Shown here in pieces: positions 45,568 to 57,241 of a stretch of DNA of 64,000 nt. Position numbers and translations under genes: made by a program. The stretch is from positions 2,108,001-2,172,000 of the forward strand of contig NC_089445.1 in assembly GCF_026210795.1 (NCBI RefSeq), in the 5' to 3' direction. The stretch comes from Rhizophagus irregularis. Lineage: Eukaryota > Glomeromycota > Glomeromycetes > Glomerales > Glomeraceae. Within the stretch, counting starts at the first letter, position 1. Each line of letters opens with the position of its first letter. The notes under the pieces were generated by a model. That model was not told the origin of the DNA and did not search any database. It saw nothing but the letters and a program-made list of their open reading frames with translations.

Positions 45568-47507
45568 TTATTTTATTTTATTTTATTTTATGTGAAGCCG
45601 GCAGGGGATTTTACAAAGGGCATGATCCCGAAGTAATACAACCCAAATTAATCCTACCATCAATTTCCAGAGGAGCTGGAAGCCAACCCAAACTACTTGA
45701 AAATAAAAGACCTGTACTACTACCACGTCCGGTAAAAAGTCCAGGCGAACACACTGGGTAAAAATAGGAGGGGGAAAAAAGTGGAGAGGACAAGTCCCCT
45801 TTCCAAGAAATTATGGTGCAAACACATAAATCTGTTCTATCCTAAAAAATAATACAATTCTGAAATTTGTAAAACCGCTAATTAAAGCGTAGGCTAAACT
45901 AGTTTCTGTAATAAAGTTAAAATTTCTGCTAAAACCGCCTTGTTATCTTTATTACCACCCTTTTTCTTTGAAGTATTCTTTGCCTTCTTCTGAGTCTTCG
46001 GGTTTTTCTCTTCCTGGTTATTATTTTTCAGGACTTTCTTCGAGGATGTAAGTTTATCCTTCTTCTTAGGCTGATTACTTTCCAAATTCTTATCAGACTT
46101 ACCTGATTTTTTCAGATTCGGTGTATTTTTAGCCTTCGGTTTGTTTTGTGCTTTCTTCAAGGTAGGAATGGAGTGTCGACACCATTTCAACTCCTTACCG
46201 TCAGGTACGAAAAACTGTGGCGTATCTAAGGCCCTTAGTGTGGTCTCCCAATTCTTGAAATAGGCCACGAGTTTCCTCCTTCCATTGCTTGTTTGGATTA
46301 TTTTAAATGAGCTAGCACCGCACTTCATTAAAAATTCACATGGTTTACGGTCCATCCACAAGGTAGCCATCGTCATAAACTCCGGAATGTCATGAATAAC
46401 GGCTTGGAATTTTTCACGTTGTTTTCTTTCTCGTAAAGTCCAACTTGCAGGGAACCATCTAACGGGTATACCTCCCAGGTCTGTCATCCAATATTTATTA
46501 AACTGGGGAAGGGCAAATGAGGAAAGTGCTATTTTGACTCAAAGAGTCTGATACTTATATTGCCATTTAACGGAACATTTAATAGCGTTCCCCCAAAATT
46601 TTAACTCTGCTATTATTTTCTGCAGGTTCCAGGTATACGGGATATCGTAAACTATTATGTCTCAGATTCACTCTTGCTCGTCTCCGACAGCTTCGTATCC
46701 TATCAGTATCTGTGTAGCCTCCGGTTCGGATGATTTCTTTCCCTTATGGGTATTTTTGGCTGATGTTTTCACGTCAGGTTTTGCCTTTGTTGATTGGTTC
46801 GTGACTTGTTTATCATCTGTAACACGCGCCTTTTGTTTATCTTTCTTCCGGGAATTTTTGGGTATCACAGTTTGATTAACAGGGGCATTACTATATCAGG
46901 CATTGATGGAAGCTTGATAGGTACTGGATTTGGTGGCATTTGAAATCCTTGGCGTAAAAGTTCATCTACATCGGGCTCAAGTGGATATGACTCATCCATC
47001 AGATAATCATCTGTATTTTGAGATCCATCATCATCGTCATCATCATCATTACCCGTATCGCCAAAATTGAGATAGAATTGGGTAGAAAAATTATCCCAAG
47101 ACTTGGACGCAGCATATAGCGCTATAGAAAATATTAGCGAAAGGGTGGTGGGTTGTATATTCGTAGCTTGAGCTTGTGAAGTGAAGTTCGCAGGGTTGGC
47201 TGTCTCGCCAAACCGCTCTATCAGTATCCGGGCTTTATCCTTAGGTACTGAGGGGTTCTTTTCAAATAAGTCTTTGAGGAAACCGTCCTGTACAAAAGAA
47301 CTTAAGTGGTGTGTAAAAGTTTGAAAATAAATTTCGTTAAACTTGGAAACAAAGTCTAAAGCTTCTTCGTTTGGTGTTCGGCTCTTATCCATAGACATTT
47401 TTATATTTATGTAATAAAATTTAATAAAGGGGATTATTTTTTAAAAAAAATTATTACACAGAAATTTTCGTAAAAAATGTATTTGGGAAAGAGTTTTCTT
47501 GCGGTCT
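45568..47507 (-). mobile_element. ORF1-only retroposon, copy B (1.94 kb)
   Basis: Flanked by an exact 15-bp duplication ATCATTTGTGGCCAT (45553-45567 and 47508-47522). Same plan as copy A: 5' leader at right, ORF1, conserved 3' UTR, and (TAAAA)n tail at left. Inserted into the 3' third of the LINE. Confidence 0.92.
45894..47398 (-). pseudogene. ORF1 RRM protein, copy B, broken
   Basis: The N-terminal part 47398-46865 is intact (MSMDKSRTPNEEALDFVSKF), with an acidic GNDDDDDDDGSQ stretch. A frame break near 46868, two CGA-to-TGA changes just before DIIVYDIPY (about 46656-46668), and another TGA after QTL (about 46545) interrupt the RRM. The C-terminal half (46487-45894) is open to LTLLQKLV. The TGA after QTL is shared with copy D but not with A (CGA) or C (AGA). 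Confidence 0.9.
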
Positions 47508-47683
47508 ATCATTTGTGGCCATGTCTCAATACCATATTGTTCACTGTGTTGATACCATCGATCGCTGCCTGACTATCCGTTCATATGAATGTGTAAACAT
47601 AATTCACTGGGGGCGACTAATTGATTGTCAAATTGTTCGAGGCATCTGAGAACTCCGTGATTAGTAATGTTGATGAGATTATA

Positions 47684-47850
47684 CATGCTGCCCAAATTAT
47701 TTTGGGATGCCATAATTATAATTTGGGATGCCGTAATTTATTCAATTTATATATAATTTACTATGTAAAGTGCCAAAATAATTTGGGATGCTATAATTGA
47801 ATTTGGGATTTTACTTATAATTATGGCAGCCCAAAATAATTTGGGTGGCA
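47684..47850. mobile_element. Tc1/mariner-type MITE, 167 bp, in the LINE
   Basis: The arms CATGCTGCCCAAATTATTTT and AATAATTTGGGTGGCATG are inverted, continuing to about 40 bp (GGGATGCCATAATTATAA and its complement). TA (or TATA) flanks both ends (47682-47683, 47851-47852). The interior repeats TTTGGGATGC. No ORF. Confidence 0.82.
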
Positions 47851-49465
47851 TGTATAGATGAAATGGTTCTTTTAATAATGTCTAGGTCATAACTCGGGAT
47901 ATCAAGTGATATGAAAGGGGATTCATTCTCATGCCATGAAGGTTTCGTGATTATTCTCATCTTGATCAAATCAACAGGTGTCAAAATCTCATAATTGGAA
48001 GTGTCCTTAGTTGAACATTTTACATCAATAATTGTTGATTTGTGATATTTTTCCTTCTTTACACACACAGGATCATCCTTTATGTGAGTCGAGTTGGTTG
48101 AGCATCTGACGCATTTGGTAATCAAATTATTGTTATCTTGTCTGATCCAATGTTGATATGAGAACTGAATGAGATTTTTCTTTAAAATTTTTCCGAATTG
48201 GTACTCATCTCCATCGCGTGTAATGATCCATTCTTTACGCCTTCCATCGCTTGAAGGAGGAGAAGGTGTAAGTGTAATAGTCTTATTAATCAGGGTAATC
48301 GTAGCTTGGTACCGTTCTATTAATGTATGTTGTCCGTTCAAATTCTGATCGATAGCTATTTCTTCCAAGTATTAAAAAAAATTTGGGATTGGCCCTTTGG
48401 GATTTTTACCAAAAATCTTTTTGATCTGAGTCCAGGATAACATATCTACACCATTGTTGTGTGTAATGTGATCTAGAAAGTTAATATCAAGTAATTCTGC
48501 AGGTCATTTAATAAAAGATTCAATGGCCTTTCCTAAAGCTAAACATTTGATCCTTAAATGATTTCAATAAATTAAAGTTAAAGTTATTTTGTAAATTAAT
48601 TTAACCAATATGCATCCTTGTAATTCCATCCCAATCTCGTGAATTAATTCTAATAATAAATTCCAAATATTGTGCTGTACGTAAATGCACAATATTTTGG
48701 TACGTGAAAATATTATTATTCGCGGACCTTGTGATTCTCATTTTTGTCTTAAGTAGATTATGAAGTGTTTGGCATTAATTTTCACTAACTAAGGTAGTTT
48801 TCAGTCTGTATTCGAGCCTTGCCATTAAAACTACATTATTGACATATGCTATTTGGCTTGCTGTGACCTTCTTGTGTCTAAGTGCGTTAGTTATTGAAGT
48901 AATTTCTTGTTGCGCTCTTTTAAATACATGACTCTGGACTGCTCTGCTTCTGATATAAATGCCCAGATATCTAGCATCTTTTAAGGGAGGGTTGGCTTTT
49001 ATCAATGTCAAGTCGGTTCCCATATTAATTTCATTTGAAGTGCCTTTTGGTGTGTTCCAAACCAGGAGTTCAGACTTTTCTCCATTGATCGTAATATCAT
49101 TGAGTTTGAAGAATGAGTTTGATATGCTGATGATCTTTGTTATCTCATCTTTATTAGAAGCAATCCATGCAGTATCGTCTGCGTATGCTATACAAGAAAC
49201 CTTAAGTGTAGTTTCAGATGCAACAACATTGTGAAAATCTAGGATCATAGAAAATGCGCCAAATGAGTGGTGAAATTGTTTCTCCCTGATCTATGCCGTC
49301 CCTACCTGGAAAACATTCGAAAGTCCATATGCCATGATTATTTGAAGTTTCCTGTTTTTGAATAAATTAATAATGAAATCCATCCTTTTTAGCACCATTT
49401 CTAATGGGATCATTCCGACTGAATCAAAAGCCTTCGTCATATCTTGCAGGCAAATCCACAATTCT

Positions 49466-51331
49466 TTTATTTTATTTATTTTTATTTTTAAAATAAAGAC
49501 TAGTACTGGGGTCGCACAATACATAGGAACAGGAACCTACAAAGTAAGACCATTATTCCAAATTAATGATCAACCCAACCTCTCAAACGAATCGAAGGGG
49601 TCGCCTAGCCTCGCTCCACAAGGAATGCAGGCTTGGCCACAACTCAAGCGACGAACCAAATAGAACAAAAAAAAAAGACACTCAAACACTAATTTAGCGA
49701 GAGTTCCCAGTCAAAAAAGAAAGAAAAAAATTAATTCTGCTTATTCTGAATAAAATCTATTATTCTTATAACTACTAAATCTTTAAGAAAAAAAGAAAGA
49801 ATCGCCAGCGTTAACCGAACGAAATTGCTATACTAGTTTTCGCAGTAAGGATAAAATTTCTGCTAAAACCTCCGTGTTATCCTTATTACCTCCTTTATCC
49901 CTGGGCTTCTTATTGGACTTCGACTTCTGGGATTTGGGATCCTTCAACGAGTCTTTAGTAGATTTGGCTTGCTTCTTAGCACTGGTTGAGGATTTCTGGT
50001 TTTTCTTCTTAAGGTTAACGTTACCAGACTGTTGCACGGATTTCCCAGGCTTCTTGTCAAGAACATTCTTTGCCTTTTATTTGGTTGGTGCTTTCTTCAA
50101 GGTAGGTAAGAAATGTTGACACCATTTCAACTCCAGGAAATTCTCCCAGAAAGCTTGCGGAGTTCCTAGGGCTTTGAGTGTAGCCTCCCAATTCTCGAAA
50201 TATCCTACGAGCTTCCTCTTACCTTTACTTGTTTGTATAATTTTAAACGCGCTAACACCGCACATCATTAAAAATGGTTGTGGTTTACGGTCTGCCCACA
50301 AGGTAGCCATTGTCATCTCAACCGGAATATTGTGAATGACGGCTTGGAACTTTTCGCGTTGTTTCCTTTCTCGTAAAGTCCAACTTGCGGGAAACCATCT
50401 CACTGGTATATCTCCCAGGTCAGTCGTCCAGAACTTGGTGAATTGGGGAAGGGAAAATGAGTTCAAAACAATTTTGACTCTAAGAGTCTGGTATTTGTGT
50501 TGCCGTTTTAATGACAACTTAAGAGTTTTGCCCCATAACGTTAATTCTCCTAAGATTTTATTAACGTCCCAGGTATACGGAATGTTGTATACAATAATGT
50601 CTCTGACTTGCTCTCGCTCATCATCGCTTTCTTTGTATCCTGTCAGTATATGTGTGGCCCCAGGTGCGGTAGTTTTTGCCCCCAAAAATAGGGTATTTTG
50701 TTTGTCCGAGGTTTGTGCCTCAGGATTTGCCGTAAATGATTGGTGTATGATTTGTTTATCAGCTGCAACACGGGGTGTAACATATACTGGTTTTGGTGTA
50801 GTCTTCGGTGTTGATATGTACGTAGATCCAAATTCATCTTCAGCGGAGGGACATTCCGACTCTGAGTCACCCATGTCACCAAATCTCGTATAGGCGCGGG
50901 TAGCAAAATTATCCCATGACCTGGACGAAGCGTAAAGGGCTATAGAAAATAATAGTGAAAGGGTGGTTGGTTGTATATTCGTCAATGCCGCCTGTTGAGC
51001 GAAGTTGTTCGGGTTGGCAGACTCGCCAAACATATCTACTAAAAGCTGTGCTTTATCCACAGGTTGCTGTGGGTTTTTATCAAACAAAGTTTTGAGGAAA
51101 CCGTTCTCAACAAACTGTCCAAGCTGAAATGTTGTATAAGATAAGAACGTTTCCCCTTCTGCTGAAACGAACTCTAAAAAGTCATCAACAGATATATTTT
51201 CTACTGAGTCTCCCATGTTCGACATTTTTATTTTATGTAAAAAATTTTTAAATAAAGTGAAGAAATTTAAAAAAATTTTTGCAGAAATTTTCGTAAAAAT
51301 GAAAAGGAGAAAGAGTTTTTTTGTATTTATT
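49466..51331 (-). mobile_element. ORF1-only retroposon, copy C (divergent lineage)
   Basis: Bounded by the 16-bp duplication GCAAATCCACAATTCT at 49450-49465 and 51332-51347. Minus-strand ORF1, diverged 3' UTR, and a (TTTTA/TTTA)n tract at the left end. The ORF1 is clearly a different lineage from A, B and D (MSNMGDSVENISVDDFLEFV at the start). It sits back to back with copy D at the same target. Confidence 0.9.
49828..51225 (-). pseudogene. ORF1 RRM protein, copy C, one in-frame stop
   Basis: A 465-residue frame with a single stop (TAA at 50079-50077). The order is: N-terminal conserved region (ALTNIQPTTLSLLFSIALYA), a linker with fewer acidic residues than the other copies, an RRM (VRDIIVYNIPYTWDVNKILG then YQTLRVKIVLN, about residues 205-260), a basic part (WTLRERKQREKFQAVIHN), a central part ending ALGTPQAFWENFLELKWCQH, the stop, then a Lys/Gln/Ser-rich tail ending in LAEILSLLRKLV. 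It is the best-preserved representative in the window and defines the domain plan. Expected to be an RNA-binding, LINE ORF1-like protein. Confidence 0.88.
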
Positions 51332-51347
51332 GCAAATCCACAATTCT

Positions 51348-53127
51348 ATTTTATTTATTTATTTATTTTATGTGAAACCGGCAGGGGATACAAATGTGAG
51401 TATGATTCTGAAGTAATACAACCCAACTAAATCCTACCATCGATTTCCAGAGGAGCCGGAAGCCAACCCGAACTATTTGAAAAAAAAAAGACCTGCACTA
51501 CTACCACGTCTGATAAAAGTCCAGGCAAACACACTGGGTAAAAAAAGGAGGGGGAAAAAAGTGCAAAGGACAAGTCCCCTTTCCAAGAAATTGTGGTGCA
51601 TACACATAAACCTATTCTATCCTAAAAAATAATACAATTCTGAAATTCGTAAAACCGCTAATTAAAGCGTAGGCTAAACAAGTTTCTGTAATAAAGTTAA
51701 AATCTCTGCTAAAACCGCCTTGTTATCTTTATTACCACCCTTAATCTTCGAGGTATTCTTTGCCTTCTTCTGATTCTTCGGGTGTTTCTCCTCCTGGTTA
51801 TTATTTATCAGGACTTTCTTCAAGGATGTAGGTTTATCCTTCTTCTTAGGCTGATTACTTTCCAAATTCTTATCAGACTTACCTGATTTTTTCGGATTCG
51901 GTGTATTTTTAGCCTTCGGTTTGATTTGTGCTTTCTTCAATTTAGGAATGGAGTGTTGACACCATTTCAATTCCTTACCGTCAGGTACGAAAAACTGTGG
52001 CGTATCTAAGGCCCTTAGTGTGGTCTCCCAATTCTCGAAATAGGCCACAAGTTTCCTCCGTCCTTTACTTGTTTGAATGATTTTAAATGAGCTAGCACCG
52101 CACTTAATTAAAAATTCACATGGTTTACGGTCCATCCACAAGATAGCCATCGTCATATCCTCCAGAATGTCATGAATAACGGCTTGGAACTTTTCACGTT
52201 GTTTTCTTTCTTGTAAAGTCCAACTCGCGGGGAACCATCTAACGGGTATACCTCCCAGGTCTGTCGTCCAATATTTATTAAACTGGGGAAGGGCAAATGA
52301 GGAAAGTGCTATTTTGACTCAAAGAGTCTGATACTTATGTTGCCGTTTAACGGAACATTTAATAGCGTTCCCCCAAAATTTTAACTCTGCTATTATTTTC
52401 TGCAGGTTCCAGGTATACGGGATATCGTAAACTATTATGTCTCGGATTCGCTCTTGCTCCTCTCCGACAGCTTTGTATTCTGTCAGTATCTGTGTAGCCT
52501 CCAGTTCGGATGATTTCTTTCCCTTATGGGAATTTTTGGCTGGTGTTTTGGCATCAGCTTTTGCCTTTGTTGATTGGTTCGCAACTTGTTTATCATCTGT
52601 AATACGCGCCTTTTGTTTATCTTTCTTCCGGGAATGTTCAGGTATCCCAGTTTGATCAACGGGGGTCATTACTATATCAGGCATTGATGGAAGCTTGATA
52701 GGTACTGGATTATCCCAAGACTTGAACGCAGCATATAGCGCTATAGAAAATATTAGCGAAAGAGTGGTGGGTTGTATATTCGTAGCTTGAGCTTGTGAAG
52801 TGAAGTTCGCAGGGTTGGCTGTTTCGCCAAACTTCTGTATCAGTAACTGGGCTTTATCCTTAGGTACTGAGGGGTTTTTTTCAAATAAGTCCTTGAGGAA
52901 ACCATCCTGTACAAAAGAACTTAAGTGGTGTGTAAAAGTTTGAAAATAAGTTTCGTTAAACTTGGAAACGAAGTCTAAAGCTTCTTCATTTGTTGTTTGG
53001 CTCTTATCCATAGACATTTTTATATTTATGTAATAAAATTTAATAAAGGGGATTATTTTTTAAAAAAAATTATTACGCAGAAATTTTCATAAAAAATGTA
53101 TTTGGAAAAGAGTTTTTTTTCAGTCTC
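51348..53127 (-). mobile_element. ORF1-only retroposon, copy D, at the same site as C
   Basis: Bounded by the same 16-bp sequence GCAAATCCACAATTCT at 51332-51347 and 53128-53143, so three copies of the target flank C and D. Same plan as A and B, with a short (TTTA)n tail. The 3' UTR matches B closely. Confidence 0.92.
51674..53017 (-). pseudogene. ORF1 RRM protein, copy D, with in-frame deletion
   Basis: MSMDKSQTTNEEALDFVSKF opens a frame to 52319. Relative to copy B the segment between SWDN and PVPIKLP (about 54 codons including the acidic run) is missing in frame, with a short shared GGATT/ATT at the junction. The RRM is cut by the TGA after QTL that B also has. The C-terminal half continues at 52156-51674 to LTLLQKLV. 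Confidence 0.88.
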
Positions 53128-53322
53128 GCAAATCCACAATTCTTTCTTTGAAGCGTGTGCGTCTTCAATAATGTTATTGATCACATGAATTGGAGTGTTT
53201 GTGAAACCTCCTGAGGCCTGCGAAATTTGGTCCTTTGAGGACATCGTGTTGTAGTAAGTGCACACTCAGTCTTTTAGTGATAATTTTTACTGTAAGTTTC
53301 TTTAAACATTTCCATTCCTTCA

Positions 53323-53613
<291 letters not shown>

Positions 53614-54554
53614 TCAGTCTGTCCATGACAATCTTATCTTTATGTCTATTTAATAAACTGTTGAGCATTTTGGTTTGGTTATTTTGTTTCATAGAAGCTC
53701 TTTTATTAATAAAATCCTCAATCAACTTGTTCTGCGCAGATGTTTGATGTTGTTTAATAATGTTCATAGTTACTGTCCACGCATCTTTAACATGGTTTGC
53801 CCAGGCTGCATTCCAAACTGCATCAGGGGCATTTAATTTGACATTGTTGCATTGCTGATTGATGTGATTAATATATGTAATAGGTATGGGTTGACCCATT
53901 AATCTCTTGCATGTTAAATACATTAAACAAAGTTGTCTTAACTGCACGTACAAGTGTTTTGGGATTAGTAAATCTACTTTTTTCTTTGACATATTTGCGC
54001 CCATACGAACTTTTTTGTTTGGTATAGAGCTAGTTGCACATTTAAGCATGTGTCCTTTAATAATCAACTATATCCTATTGAGATCCTGTATATCATGCTA
54101 AGGCTGGTCGAGGATTTTCCAGAGTTCAGGATCCTTAAACAATTGTGCGTATTCAATTTGTATTTGTCCCATTTTTCTTTATTCATATCTGCGTAGTTGA
54201 AAATTATTCTTTCATTGTTCTTCCTTGCACAGGTTGATCTTTTATAATTTCTAATAATATCCGACATGTTAACAATGCAAGTCACTATGTTATGGTCACT
54301 AGAAGTGCACATTTGTGCATCTATGATCGTGCTGTGTAGTAATTCATTACACCAATTAGGACTCAGCCATATATAATCTATATGAGTCGCATTCATGCTG
54401 TTAGACCATGTGAATTTTCTGAGATCAGGGTTTAGCTTCTCTAAATGTATCGATAAAACTGTTATTATTCAAAAAATCTAAAATTTTGGTGTCCATATAT
54501 TTATCGACGATGGCATTAAAATCACCTGCAATGATCATAAATTATATAATTAAT

Positions 54555-55800
54555 AATTACTATTTTTTAGATTTTTTTACAAATAATGTACAAGTAATTA
54601 TTACATGCATGCTTGCTGAACAAGCCAAAAGGTTGATTGCACTTGAATGGTTTCAAATTGATGTTAGTTTCAAATGAGTAAAAGGAGAGTTGAAATAAAT
54701 ACATATGATTCTAATCATCATTTAAGTAAGTGAATTTTTGTTTTTTTTAAGTTCAATTTAATAAATATATTAGAAAAAATATATAACTTTTATTTTAAAG
54801 TATTGTCATTTTGTAGAGTTTTCACAAATGTTTTTACAGCTGAAGGATATCATAGGTTATTTTCATCTTTGTTCCAAGTAATTTATGACAATACATTAAG
54901 TTTCAACATATTTACAAAGAAGGTATTGGATGTATTTTGGCAGATTTAGATAGTGCACAAGCCAAAGGTTTAGGATTAGCTTTACATGATCTGGATTATG
55001 AAAGAGATTGGAAGACTCACTTAACCTTTATTTTTAAATCTTGTCTTGTGCACTTTGAATGGTATTTATTAATTTATTAGTTTATAAACTTTTAAATGTT
55101 TGCATTAATTTATTTATTTATTTTTTTCAAGTAATTTACATCATAAAGCATTTGAAAAGAACACAAAAAATCTAATAAGACAAATTCCTAGTGCATCTAG
55201 TATAGTAAAGATGAAGTAAATATTCTGTTACAACAAATAAATGATAGAATAGAAGGTATATATTAAATTATTTAATACTATAAATCAAGTAATATATTAT
55301 TTTAAATAAATATATTTTTTTTTTATAGATTAGTTAAAATATTATAAACAACTATACTTTTCGTCAAAATGACAAAATATTAATTAAATTTATTTTGACA
55401 GATGTAATTAATTCATAGTAATTTTAATAAATAGTGAATTGGTCCGTTCACCAAAATATGACATAGCGGAGAAGTATATAAACAACCATATGTATTGTTC
55501 TCTTTAAATCAATTTATTTCAAATATTGATCATGAGATTTGGAGGAAATACTAATAATGCAGAAGCAGCTCATTCTATGGTAAATAGAGATAGAAAGCAA
55601 TTAAAATTACTATCAGCCATTTTAAGGTGAATTATTTTATATTTTCTTTGATAATTTTATAAGTTATCCCAATAGTAGATAAAATTAGGATGATGTATCA
55701 GTTACCAATATATCTCATATGGTCAGTTCAGTTTTGATAGGCTTCAAGAAAGGAAATACGAAGAGAAAAGAATGCAAAAAATAAAACAAAAAATTATTTA
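54555..55800 (+). pseudogene. transposase gene, 3' half (split by LINE)
   Basis: Continues the 42716-44355 pseudogene: NNVQVIITCMLAEQAKRLIA then LEWFQIDVSFK (54575-54674), VFTNVFTAEGYHRLFSSLFQ (54819-54880), a degraded LADLDSAQAKGLGLALHDLD block (54935-54995), SCLVHFEW (about 55040), and DHEIWRKYTNNAEAAHSMVN then RDRKQLKLLSAILR (55528-55626). A further tail FDRLQERKYEEKRMQK (about 55735-55785) follows an intron-like gap. Stops and shifts are frequent. Confidence 0.75.
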
Positions 55801-56692
55801 TTTCATAGTGTGCTTTATTTCATATTGTTAAAATTATACAAATACATTTATTTTAAAAACAATAAATATAATCTATTTAATGAAAGTTCAGTACTTCTTT
55901 ACTAAGAAATAAAATTAAAAAGTGGAATGAAAAACTGGTACATCAAAAGTATACAGGTTAAAGTGTATAGGTTAAAATAAATAAATCATCACATGCTCAA
56001 TTAACCAATCATGTAATATAAGAACCAAATAAATGTCAATTCAAAGAACAAGCAGGCAGACAACAGAATATTTTGTATCACTGGGACTAAAACTTATACA
56101 GTCCTCCATTTAAGAATGTCTGTACTAATTTGTATTACTGTACAGTACTAATTTATATTCAATCCAGGGTATACCCTATGATTAAACATATCATACTACT
56201 ATCCACCAACCTACCACCATATATTACTTCCTACAACACACCTATATAAATTTTTTTAATGAAGAAATTTTTATTTCATATGAAATTTCTTTCATATTTC
56301 ATTTAAATAATGGAAGCAACACTTCATAACAGCAAAACTGCAAGATGTATCAAATATATTTCTTAACAGTCATTGCCAATATTTTGCCAAAAAGTGCACA
56401 GTTAAGTGGAAAAACATGTGCTCATATTTGTAAACACATATTGGATTTTATAAGAATCTGATCTAATCTGAATGGATTGGCAATTGAATTTGTAAATGCA
56501 TCTATTATTATTTTTCAAAAAATTTTTTGGCTGCTTCTCTTTATGGCAATGTTAGTATTTTCCCTTATAATTATCATTGATAGAAAACTTTCATTATATG
56601 TTATGCAGAGCAAATGTTTAATTATTAATTTTATTACAAAATTTCTTTAGAAAATTCACTTGAATTTACCAAGTACATACTGTATAATGCGG
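55801..56692. other. repeat-like noncoding region
   Basis: AT-rich, no ORF. A short palindrome TACTGTACAGTA lies near 56138. I see no complete element. Confidence 0.4.
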
Positions 56693-56942
56693 GCCATAGT
56701 ACCCTCAAGACCCACCTACTATTAATATAAGTCACCCTGTAGCCTAAGGTAAGGTTTACATATAAAACTCTTTGAAGACCCTACTATAAAAGGAAATTTT
56801 ATGTTACATTGTCATGATTTTTTTCCTTTTTGGACAATTAACCAATAGAATTTAAGCATATCCTAAGGTAAGGTTTCATATGAAAGTGAAATTTCTACCA
56901 GTAACATATCTTAGTAATAGGCGGGGTCCTGTAGGACTGGGA

Positions 56943-57179
56943 AAACTACTAATAAAGGTAACCAGTTTTCTTGGTTCGAACCTATAATTAATTTTCAAAA
57001 AGGTCATTGTAAAAATAATTAATAAAAGTCACGCAAGAATAAGAAAATTTGAGTGAAGATCTTTCTTTTTTCTGTTTTTGGAGCGAAAACATGTGAATAA
57101 ATAGCCAATTGACCAATCATAAGATGGTTCGCATTTATATGATTTTCTGGTGACTTTTATATATAGTTCTCCCAGTCCT
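56943..57179. mobile_element. hAT-type MITE, 237 bp
   Basis: Termini AGGACTGGGAAAACTA and TAGTTCTCCCAGTCCT are inverted and extend imperfectly to about 33 bp (TAAAGGTAACCAG / CTGGTGACTTTTA). An exact 8-bp duplication GGTCCTGT lies at 56935-56942 and 57180-57187. The GGTTCGAACC in its interior mimics a tRNA T-loop but has no tRNA fold around it. Confidence 0.87.
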
Positions 57180-57241
57180 GGTCCTGTACCTCCTATATAT
57201 AGTACTCTTCTTGAAAAATTTCATAGAATTGTATAGTAACC

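Noticed and set aside
45525-45793. Overlapping frames on both strands in the 3' UTR of retroposon B
   Set aside because: The same sequence is the noncoding 3' end in copies A and D, and the frames are not kept.
56960-57000. GGTTCGAACC resembling a tRNA T-loop
   Set aside because: No acceptor, D or anticodon arms can be built around it, and it lies in the interior of a MITE.
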